NCBI RefSeq assembly: GCF_000611645.1
Contig: NW_014011726.1
Coordinates: 1 to 10,899 of the forward strand
Direction: 5' to 3'
Source: Monoraphidium neglectum
Taxonomy: Eukaryota; Chlorophyta; Chlorophyceae; Sphaeropleales; Selenastraceae
DNA length: 10,899 bases
Position numbers and translations under genes: made by a program. The notes below the pieces were generated by a model. It was not told the DNA's origin. It did not search any database and saw nothing but the letters and a program-made list of their open reading frames with translations. This document shows positions 1 through 7,049 of the stretch, one piece after another (the stretch's first letter is position 1; each line of letters starts with the position of its first letter).

Positions 1-210
1 TAGATAGAGGCTGGCTGGTGCAAGCTGGTGCCACAGCACAACATAAGGTGCCAAGGTACAAGGGTGTAACCGACTTGACTCATCATGGTGTCAATTTTGC
101 GGTGTCACTAGTGACCCCTGGTCACGTGGGTGTGAACTTGTGACGTCAGCATGCTTCCAAGGGGGTGAACCCACATACCCTAACCTGCCCAACTACATTT
201 AACAAACCCT
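1..210. repeat. Left flanking repeat block (subtelomere-like)
   Basis: No gene is supported here. The segment at 121-165 matches 1141-1185 at an exact offset of 1020, with 9 mismatches in 45 bases by eye. The match centres on a shared core, acttgtgac..cagcatgc, followed by a run of G. A weaker match joins the opening gctggtg...acagca segment (about 10-46) to about 1060-1098. Both copies lie in the same orientation and bracket the 302-bp array. Short CCCTAA-like words appear towards the right end of the block. Confidence 0.5.
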
Positions 211-248
211 AACCCCCCGACGATGGGTAGTGCCTGCAACCGCCAATA

Positions 249-287
249 GGGTTTAGGGTTTAGGGTTTAGGGTTTAAGGGTTTAGGG
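249..287 (+). repeat. Interstitial telomeric tract (TTTAGGG) between 11-bp direct repeats
   Basis: The tract reads GGG, three TTTAGGG units, one TTTAAGGG and one TTTAGGG. It is bounded on the left by aaccgccaata (238-248) and on the right by the same 11 bases at 291-301. In the other two units of the array this 11-mer occurs once and the telomeric sequence is absent. The tract is therefore an insertion into unit 1. Confidence 0.85.
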
Positions 288-336
288 TGTAACCGCCAAT
301 AACCACTGTCCATCCATACAAGGGTTTGTAAACAGG

Positions 337-357
337 AAACCCTAAACCCTAAACCCT
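337..357 (-). repeat. Short CCCTAAA telomeric tract in repeat unit 1
   Basis: Nearly three CCCTAAA units lie in the opposite orientation to the tract at 249-287, about 50 bases away, so the two could pair as a hairpin. The tract is repeated in unit 2 at 643-657, so it belongs to the 302-bp unit and is not a separate insertion. Confidence 0.75.
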
Positions 358-1049
358 GGCGAGGCCTCTGGTGGGCACCAGTCTGCAACGCCAGCACAAG
401 GGACCGTTCAGCTTCCAACTGGTCCACGGTTGGTTGGTTCCCCTGACGGTGCTGCCAGCAACGCACGACTGGTGGAAGAAGGCTGAATGCGAGCAGAGGT
501 TAGGGCAGGCCACTTACCACGTGGCAGGTGCCAAGCTGAAAAGCTGCCAGATGCTAAAGGTTCAGGGTTTAGGCGACGATGGGTATTGCCTGCAACCGCC
601 AATAATCACTGTCCACCCATACAAGGGTTTGTGAACAGGAAGCCCTAAACCCTAAACCCTGGCGAGGCCTCTGGTGGGCACCAGCCTGCAACGCCAGCAC
701 AGGGGACCGTTCAGCTTCCAACTGTCCACAATTGGTTGGTTCCCCAGACGGTGCTGCCAGCAACGCACGACTGGTGGAAGAAGGCTGAATGCGAGCAGAG
801 GTTAGGGCAGGCCAACTTACACGTGGCAGGTGCCAGGCTGAAAAGCTGCCAGATGCTAAAGGTTCAGGGTTTAGGCGACGATGGGTAGTGCCTGCAACCG
901 CCAATAACCACTGTCCACCCATACAAGGGTTTTTGAACAATAAACCCAAACCCTTCACAACTGATTCGAATCCCCCAACACAAAACACGAAGCCCTAAAC
1001 TTTAGCAAGTGAGTCAGTAGCAAAAGCAAGGCAGTCAGCAGCCAAGGGA

Positions 1050-1220
1050 AGGGTGCCCCGCTGGTGTCAGCTGATGCCGGCTGGAGCTACAGCATAATAG
1101 CAGGGGCTCAGTCTGAGGTCTGCACTTTACTCAGCTCATCGGCACTTGGGTGAGGACTTGTGACACCAGCATGCCTCTGAGGGGGCAGGCACCAACCCTG
1201 CCCTGCCCAAGTAGCCCTTG
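1050..1220. repeat. Right flanking repeat block
   Basis: This is the second copy of the block seen at the left end of the window, in the same orientation at an offset of about 1020. The best-matching part is 1141-1185. No coding evidence. Confidence 0.45.
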
Positions 1221-1520
1221 TAATGCTAGTGAGCTGGGGCCAGTCGTGTCCCGTCATACCACCGCCTTGCGACGGCACAAGCAAACGTGGGGTGGTCTTG
1301 GGGCAGCCCCACCTTCACCACGTGGTGTGGTCTTGGGGCAGCCCCACCTTGGATTGGGCAGGTCCCACAAACTCCCAACCTCTGCTAATGGAGCTGCGGG
1401 ACGAGGAGGAATACCTGCAAGCTCAGAAAAATCCGCTGGCCGATGATATTTGTTGGGTGTGTATGCAGTGTAGGCTAGGCCGTGCGGTGAAGGTAGGAAA
1501 GCGCAGGCGGTCGAGTGCCC
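1221..1520. other. Unassigned region with a coding-like scrap
   Basis: No complete gene is visible. The stretch 1388-1447 (+) translates to a hydrophilic, acidic segment beginning MELRDEEEYLQAQ. It looks like a piece of a real exon but has no convincing splice sites or continuation. It may be a gene fragment of the kind common in subtelomeric DNA. I do not recognise its family. Confidence 0.25.
1292..1350. repeat. 35-bp tandem duplication
   Basis: The segment gtggtcttggggcagcccca begins at 1292 and again at 1327, giving a period of 35. Each copy contains the palindrome-like ggggcagcccc, so each could form a short hairpin. No function is apparent. Confidence 0.7.
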
Positions 1521-1690
1521 GCAGGTTAATGGTTCCAAAATCAGGACATGTAGCTGACGTCGTACAGCATGCGCGATGCAACGCCAGCCTTGGGCACCTG
1601 CTTCACACCACCTACAGCAAAGCAAGCCTCATACTCCGCACGGGTGCCACCACCCTACTTACTGGGCGGCCAGCGTAGCGCGGCTTGGCA
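1521..1690. repeat. Dispersed repeat, copy 1
   Basis: This segment aligns with 9605-9776 in the same orientation. Shared landmarks, in order, are gcagg, a ggt..ttc.aaat word, gcatgc.cgatg, the 14-mer gcaagcctcatact, and gggcg.ccagcgt followed by a cgg.tt.gc word. Read on the minus strand, both copies give an EYEAC-type segment ending in a stop codon, so the element may contain the decayed 3' end of a coding sequence. No transposase or reverse transcriptase motif is visible in the surviving part. Confidence 0.6.
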
Positions 1691-2096
1691 GGCAGGGTTC
1701 GTAGGACCCAGCAGAGCACACAAGCTGCTGGAAGCACCTTCGGACACCACACAAATGCTGGCAAACACACAGCGCCACTTCAAACGGCATGCACACAGGT
1801 GCCCCCTCTGTAAATCCAAAGGTCAATCACAAGCAAGAACAACGGAAAGTGTGTACACTTTGGTCGCGGGGCCGCGCGTCACTGGTCACAGGATTGAATG
1901 CGTATCTTGTTGATCTTTCGTTGAGAAGAGCCCCAGCGGGATCGTGAAGCAGATCTCGCGTGTGCAATCTACACTCAATCACGCGGATTGCCAGCGGGAC
2001 CGCGACTCTCATCATTGTTCGTTATGGCTGTCTGCAACAGCTCTGGATTTGCGAGGATTTGAACCTGTGCCTGCGGCAGGCGAGGTCGGTCCTCGG

Positions 2097-2131
<35 letters not shown>

Positions 2132-2229
2132 TGCAGCAGCACGACCACCCCAGCAGCAGCAGGGACACTGTTGGCCCCTTTGGAGACCTACTCTTCACGG
2201 GCACATTGCTTACTGACAGAAAAGCTAAT
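1691..2229. other. Region upstream of the ABHD18-type gene, with a CAG tract
   Basis: No independent gene is supported. The region presumably includes the promoter and 5' leader of the hydrolase gene at 2230. A (CAG)8-CAA-(CAG)2 tract starts at 2098. An open frame from an ATG at 1960 runs through the tract, as glutamine, into the predicted start codon at 2230 without a stop. The protein could therefore begin up to 90 codons earlier than annotated. Nothing else is recognisable. Confidence 0.4.
2098..2139 (+). repeat. CAG trinucleotide repeat
   Basis: Eight CAG codons are followed by CAA, two CAG, one CTG and two CAG. In the frame of the downstream hydrolase these read as an 11-residue glutamine run. 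The CAA interruption is typical of a moderately old trinucleotide tract. It probably lies in the 5' leader, or in a disordered N-terminal extension if the upstream start is used. Confidence 0.9.
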
Positions 2230-4431
2230 ATGGATGTCTCTATTCTTGGCAGCACAGTCGCGCGCTACCTGCCGCTCGGCACATGGCTCGGCCGGCCCCT
2301 GGACCTGCTGTACTCCAGGTGCATCACTACGTTGAATCTATGCCAAGAGCTCCCCGACACACGGGCGCACAGGCGTTTAGTCGAGCTGAAAAACAAGGAG
2401 GCAGCAGTCAGTATTCTTGCAGTTGCTCTGTGTTGTGACACCTGGTCTCTTTTCTGCGATGCTCGCAAGTGAGCTGGAGTGAGCAGCACTTTTGCCCGCT
2501 CCTGTCCGCAGGCTTGGTGGCCTGAACGGTTCGCTCTTCTTTCACAAGGGCTGGGGCGACCTAGGGTGCGTCAACCTGCGTGATGATTTGGAAGTCATTT
2601 CAACCTGGCCACCACCTCAGCCGCTGGGGTTGGAGTGGAGGCTGCTGGAGCGCAGCAGCTGGCGGGGCATCCCATTCCGCCACTTTGAGGGCACGTTCAG
2701 GTGTGACATTTGGACTAGCACTCACGTAGTCTGCCACAACACAGCCCGCCGGGGCAATAAACTTTGGATGACTAAGGACCTTGCTGCGGCATCTCTGCTG
2801 CGCGGCAGCTGCTGGGGCCAGCATTGGATGCGCATGCAGCAGGCAAGCCATGTCCATGCCAAGTGGTTGCCATCCAATTTCACTCCAGCAAATACAGCTC
2901 AAGCCAGCCAACGCTGCCGTCTCTCCACAATCCCACTCACAACGACTTCCAAAGAACACCTTGCGTTGAGCGTGTTTACAACGCGCTGCCGCCTGAGAGC
3001 CGCCAGGGCAGGGTGCAGCTGCTGATCCCAGACGGCTACAGCGCAGGTGTGCTGCACCTTGCGGCCACAGGCGATCAGGGCTGGGGCAGGCGCCTGCGGC
3101 TGGGCTGGCCCATGATGCAGCAGGTACGTTGGATGGAAGCACCAGGGATGCAATGCGGGTACACGTGCTGACGTGGCAGTTAAAGGGCCAATACAAGACG
3201 AATCAAGTGACCCCGTGTGTGTCGCGGATGCGCATCCCACTTTGCCCCACCAACATGTGCAGGGCGTGGCAACAATGGTGCTGGAGTCACCTTTCTACGG
3301 GGCGAGGTTGGCGATCTGAAACCCTGAGGAAGCATGTGTGATTACCTGTTTGCATCTTCTGGCCATAGGTGCAGGTTCATAGCTGATTTAATGGACGATT
3401 TGAAGTCCACGCAAGCGAAAGCCTGTCTCCAACCTTCCGCCTGCATCCTGTCCTCCCCAGGCGCCCTTGCGAACAGCGAGGCGCAAAGCTGCGGCATGTT
3501 TCTGACCTGCTGACTCTAGGGTGGGCAACCATCATCGAGAGCCTGTGAGTATGGCTGAAGGAGGGCCGGCTGCACCGCAGCTGCACTATCTAGCTGCCAG
3601 GGCACATGTGAAATTTTCATTGGTGCGTGGCGTAAACGGGAGGGGTACCACACGCACATCAGCAGCCCTCCATGTTTTCGGGCTCGGTTCAACCATCCCA
3701 TCACAACCGCAACCCAGGCACCTGCTGTACTGGCTGGGGGAAGAGGGCTGCAGTGCCAAAGGTGCGTTTTTATTGTCAAGCTGCATCCGATGTTCCTGGT
3801 TCCTCGAAGGCTGATCGCACAGGTGCCTTTGTTTCAAAAGCTGTCCACCATACGCACCTGCTCACCTGTTGCCGACGCTGCCCCAATGTGGCAGGCGTGT
3901 GCGGACTGTCCATGGGCGGCGTGCATACGTGCATGACGGCAGGGCTCTACCCCCTGGACGATCTTTCCGTCGTGCCGCTGCTGGCCCCCAGGTCTGCCGC
4001 GGTCGCATACTGCGATGGTGCCATGCGGGTAAGGGGGCGCTTGCACCAGGGGGCAGCTTCAAGGCTGCGATGGGTTGCGGCTCTCAATTGCCTTCGGCGC
4101 CAGGCTTTTGTACGACGCCTGCATTATGGCTTATGTGCTTGTCTACCTGCGCTTGACCTCGGAACAAATCCTGCCCTTCCTCTGTGCCCTGCGCATGAAT
4201 GTTTGACCCCCAACCTCCACCTCCCCGTACACGAACGCGGTTTATTTCTTGCAGCCGCTGATGGCATGGGAGGCCCTGGAGGTCAATGCGGAGCGCGTCG
4301 CCGCCATCGTGCAGTCGGCGGCGCAGGCCGTGTCGCACTTGCGGGAGGCCTCATATGCACTGGAGGCGCTGGAGGACGTGCGAGCGGCGCAGCAGCGGTC
4401 GTTAGCCAGCAGCGGCGAGGAACACGCAGAC

Positions 4432-4462
<31 letters not shown>

Positions 4463-5183
4463 TGCTGCGCGAGGGGCAAGCCGATGCTGCTCTGGGCGGG
4501 GTAAGGGAGGCACCAGGCAGCCAGAGTGCCTCTGCAAGTGCGCAGGCCGCATCGGACCGCGTCAAAGCGGCGCTGGTGGATCTGCTGCTGTCGCAGCGCC
4601 AAGGGCACCGAGAACAGCAGCGCGCATTTGACCACCTGCGCATGGTGCTGGAGACATACGTGAGTACCAATCCCCGTGTGGGATGCGCAGCAATTACACT
4701 TCTGTGATACCCACTCATCATAGGTTCAACTGACTCTTGCATCCATTCCTGCTCCTTCTGTACAGACCGATGTCAACCGGTACCCCAGGCCACGCAGGCC
4801 GGATGCCGCCGTTATTGTTGCAGCAGAAAGCGATGCCTACGTGAGCACAGAGTCCGTGCGGCAGCTACACCACTACTGGGAGGGCTCCGAGCTGCGGCTT
4901 GTCAGCGGCGGCCATGGTGAGAGCGACCACGGATGCAGAGCAGGACTGAGGACCTGCCATGGGCCACCTATGCGTTCTCACATGGGTTTAGGGTTTTAGG
5001 GATTAGGGTTTTAGGGTTTAGGGTTTAGGGTTTAAGTAACCCATCATTCAGCGCTTTTAGCTTTCCCATCTGCGTTACGCCCTCCGCGCAGTGAGCGCCT
5101 ACCTTCTGCACCAGAGCAGCTTCAGGCAGGCTGTGCTCGACTCGCTACAGCGGCTAGGAACCCCAGGCCACCCGCAGCGATAA
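2230..5183 (+). CDS. ABHD18-type alpha/beta hydrolase (10 exons)
   Basis: Exons are 2230-2318, 2512-2700, 2955-3123, 3263-3306, 3461-3544, 3718-3761, 3895-4028, 4255-4659, 4766-4916 and 5092-5183. All junctions are GT-AG and sum to one frame of 466 residues. Family hallmarks, from knowledge of ABHD18/DUF2048 proteins, appear in order: LDLLYS (about 25-29), FFHKGWG (39-45), EGTFRTPC, ALPPES, HLAATGD (127-133, oxyanion region), MVLESPFYGARRP, GVCGLSMGG with nucleophile Ser212, AAESDAY with acid Asp409, and GGHVSAYLLHQ with His436. The triad is complete, so a hydrolase is expected; the substrate is unknown. Residues 252-386 (exon 8) form an alanine- and glutamine-rich insertion with nine consecutive glutamines (312-320) before the acid residue. 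Order and spacing follow the plant form of the family. The ATG at 2230 was chosen because homologs have a short N-terminus. TGTAA at 5383 is the likely poly(A) signal. Confidence 0.88.
4435..4461 (+). repeat. (CAG)9 polyglutamine tract within coding exon 8
   Basis: Nine uninterrupted CAG codons lie in frame in exon 8 of the hydrolase. They are flanked by acidic and alanine-rich low-complexity sequence between the nucleophile exon and the Asp/His exons. Pure CAG runs are prone to length change, so this site is likely polymorphic between strains. Confidence 0.9.
4984..5034 (+). repeat. Interstitial telomeric tract inside intron 9 of the ABHD18-type gene
   Basis: Seven GGG triplets are separated by TTTA, TTTTA, ATTA, TTTTA, TTTA, TTTA and (after the last) TTTA. 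The tract therefore mixes the 7-base TTTAGGG and 8-base TTTTAGGG telomere units. It lies in the sense orientation within the 175-base intron 4917-5091 and ends 57 bases before the intron's last base. The tract is bounded by a 7-bp inverted repeat, ATGGGTT (4982-4988) and AACCCAT (5038-5044). The transcript would carry a G-rich stretch able to form a G-quadruplex. Confidence 0.9.
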
Positions 5184-5337
5184 TCTGGCGACCATTGCAC
5201 CTGCAAATTGGTGCTTTCGCCATCTCTGTCTACCAGCATTGAGCAGGCACTTGCACCTATGCTGTTTTTGTTGCCTCCAACACCATATCCGGTGCCTTCA
5301 GAGCTGTCAGTGGGACACAACTACTGTTTGGAACTCC

Positions 5338-5342
5338 TTACA
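5338..5342 (-). terminator. Poly(A) signal TGTAA for the gamma-carbonic-anhydrase-like gene
   Basis: TTACA on the plus strand reads TGTAA on the minus strand, about 180 bases after the stop codon at 5521. TGTAA is the usual chlorophyte poly(A) signal. It is the only minus-strand copy I found in the gap. Confidence 0.5.
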
Positions 5343-5382
5343 GATTTGCATTGCTATCGTTTCAAACGTGACAACACATTTT

Positions 5383-5387
5383 TGTAA
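5383..5387 (+). terminator. Poly(A) signal TGTAA for the ABHD18-type gene
   Basis: TGTAA lies about 200 bases after the stop codon at 5183. A second plus-strand TGTAA at 5486-5490 is an alternative. Use of either would make this transcript overlap the minus-strand gene's 3' end. Confidence 0.5.
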
Positions 5388-5520
5388 CATGTACATGAGC
5401 CCTCATGCGGCCCAAAGTGAGCGAAAAAGAAGTCGTCAAGCCTGCAAGCCTGGCTCTGCTGGCCAACAGCCAAAGCATGGAGCCCTGTAACCGCAGCTGA
5501 GCTCAGCTGCCCCAGTGAGA

Positions 5521-6748
5521 TCAAAGCCGCCGAGCAGCTGCGTCCTGCTCCTCTTTGACACGGATGTTGTACTTGGCGCGCCGCAGGTCCACCCAGCCGT
5601 ACAACCCGCCATCGATTTGTGCCGCGCGCTGTGCCTCAACGCCGCGCCACGCGGTGCCGTGCGGCAGCTCCTCGGCCGAGTGCTGCGAAGCGAGCCGCCG
5701 CACCTCCACAGCCACGGCGCGGATCTCGTCGCGCTCGTCGTCCGTCAGCTTGCGCACAAAGCGCGCGGGGTTGCCTGCCCACAGCTCCCCTGTGGGCACA
5801 CGGCGCGCAGGGGGCAGCACGCTGCCAGGCGCCAGCACCGAATGTGACTCCATCATGCTGCCCTCCATCAGCACGCTGCGTGCACCCACAATGCAGTAGT
5901 CCTGGATGCGGCACGAGCGCAGCGTGCAGTTGGGTTCCACCGTCACAAACTTTCCAATCAGCGCCGCTGCAGTCAGGCCCGTCGGCGACGTCCTGCGCAA
6001 TGTGGCGGCGGCAGGGAGGATCGAGGGGGTTGGGTGATGCCGGGTGTCCTCTGCATGCCTTCTCAGGCATTATCACCACCATCTCCCTTGCAGCACTACA
6101 CCATCATCAACAGGCTAAACCTTGGGCAACAAAGTGCCTCTGACAAAATCCGTGGCACCGGTGGCGTCTGTGCCGCCTGCTGCGCACCTGGCTGCGTGGA
6201 TGACAGTGCGGTCCTGGATGTTGGACACTTGGCCGATGGTGATATTGTTCAGGTCGCCGCGCAGCACCACATGGTTCCAGACACTTGCCTGTCAAAAAGT
6301 CGGCGCATGCGGGCGTGGTGCACATGAGCGGAAGGAGGCAAAGGGATGCTGCAGCGGGGACAAGCGCACATGAACGATGATGTAGGCGCGGCAACCAGCT
6401 GCCGTCCCCGCTGACGCCAATCAGGCGACTCACCCTTTCCAGCAAGTCCACGTCTCCCACAATTGTGGCGCTGGGGGAGATCCACACGCTCACGGCCGCG
6501 TCGGGGACCCGGTTCCCGAGGGGGATAGTCTGCCGCTGACGGTTGTACCACTCTTTAGATATGTCGATGCTGGTCGCAGCCGGAGGCACGATGGGAGTAG
6601 ACGGAGGCGAAGAGAACGACCTCAGCAGCGATGGCAGAGCTGCTCCGGGGCTTGCACACGCCGCAGCCGCAAAAGCCAGGGCATTATTAGAGGTATATTG
6701 GCCATGATGCAGCAGCCTCAGCAGTCCCGCTGCCCGCGAGGGCTGCAT
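5521..6748 (-). CDS. Gamma-carbonic-anhydrase-like protein, probable mitochondrial complex I subunit (3 exons)
   Basis: Minus-strand exons are 6748-6434, 6288-6188 and 5992-5521, joined by GT-AG introns to 295 residues. Residues 1 to about 60 are rich in Ala, Ser, Arg and Leu with few acids, which suggests a mitochondrial presequence. The rest is a left-handed beta-helix of the gamma-carbonic-anhydrase superfamily: QTIPLGNRVPD, VWISPSATIVGD, LRGDLNNITIG (114-124), SNIQDRTVIH, LMEGSMMES, LAPGSVLPPARRVPTGELWAGNPARF with WAGNPA at 210-215, and RKLTDDE. The pattern best fits the plant GAMMA-CAL branch of the complex I matrix-arm trimer, known from that family. Of the three metal-binding histidines only the first remains (His136). 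The positions of the other two align with Pro159 and Arg164, so catalysis is unlikely. A basic C-terminal tail of roughly 30 residues extends beyond the plant proteins. The start is the first ATG of an open exon with a presequence-like N-terminus. Confidence 0.9.
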
Positions 6749-7049
6749 GTTGCAACCAGATCAAGGATGGAGGATCTATTGCTCCTGATATTATAGTGTT
6801 GCAAGAGGCACGCGTTAAACAGGTTGTGTACTGTAGTCTGCGACGCGGACGACCTCGCTGAGCTTCTGCGAGTCTGTTTTGTTGAGCGCAAGGTCCTGGC
6901 GAGTGTCCCGGCAGTGTTGGTCGGCCGGGCGTGCAGTGCGGTGGGGTGGCGAGACCATGTGTGACTGCCCAGGCTACAGTTGACCACGACTCCAGCAGCG
7001 GCCACCCGGGTGTACGTTTGCCATTCACTTGAAGCACACGCGTCAGTCA
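6749..7049. promoter_or_regulatory. Divergent intergenic region, possible bidirectional promoter
   Basis: These 301 bases separate the start codon of the gamma-carbonic-anhydrase-like gene (-) from the predicted start of the small ORF (+). An AT-rich patch, tattatag, lies around 6789-6796 in otherwise G+C-rich DNA. I see no defined TATA box or known operator. The inference of a shared promoter rests on gene arrangement only. Confidence 0.3.

Larger units (their letters stand above)
218..955. repeat. 302-bp tandem repeat array, about 2.3 units, with telomere motifs
   Basis: The segment beginning cgacgatgggta recurs at 218, 574 and 876. Units 2 and 3 are exactly 302 bases apart. Unit 1 is 54 bases longer because of a telomeric insertion. 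Units 1 and 2 are nearly identical over the interval beginning ggcgaggcctctggtgggca. Unit 3 degenerates around 945-955. Each of the first two units carries a CCCTAAA tract (337-357 and 643-657) and ends with a cagggtttagg motif. ORFs that cross the array on either strand are repeated along with the units and show no protein-family signal, so I treat it as a satellite or subtelomeric repeat. Confidence 0.85.
5184..5520. other. Convergent intergenic region with overlapping 3' ends
   Basis: This is the 337-base gap between the stop codons of the convergent hydrolase (+) and gamma-carbonic-anhydrase-like (-) genes. It contains TGTAA on the plus strand at 5383-5387 and 5486-5490, and TGTAA on the minus strand at 5342-5338. 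No gene is seen in it. Confidence 0.6.

Noticed and set aside
218..955. Possible CRISPR array, because of regularly spaced repeats
   Set aside because: The units are about 300 bp, tandem and contiguous, with no unique spacers, in a eukaryotic context.
960..980. Second B-box-like word (gattcgaatccc) on the plus strand
   Set aside because: No A box, anticodon arm or matching acceptor stem precedes it.
569..988. Minus-strand open frame of 139 codons across the 302-bp array
   Set aside because: Its sequence is repeated unit by unit along with the DNA, also appears in the other unit, and shows no family features. It is a by-product of the satellite.
2055..2065. Perfect tRNA B-box-like sequence (GGTTCAAATCC) on the minus strand
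   Set aside because: The T-stem pairs at only three of five positions and no A box or acceptor stem is found at the right distance.
2600..3196. Minus-strand open frame of 198 codons
   Set aside because: It lies over hydrolase exons 2 and 3 and the intron between them, and carries no motifs.
4242..4742. Minus-strand open frame of 166 codons opposite exon 8
   Set aside because: It mirrors the hydrolase exon, with serine, cysteine and alanine runs arising from the CAG tract and G+C-rich codons. The plus strand has clear family matches.
4984..5034. Telomeric tract as a true chromosome end or assembly join
   Set aside because: Hydrolase exons 9 and 10 flank it in one frame with intact splice sites, so it lies within a continuous gene.
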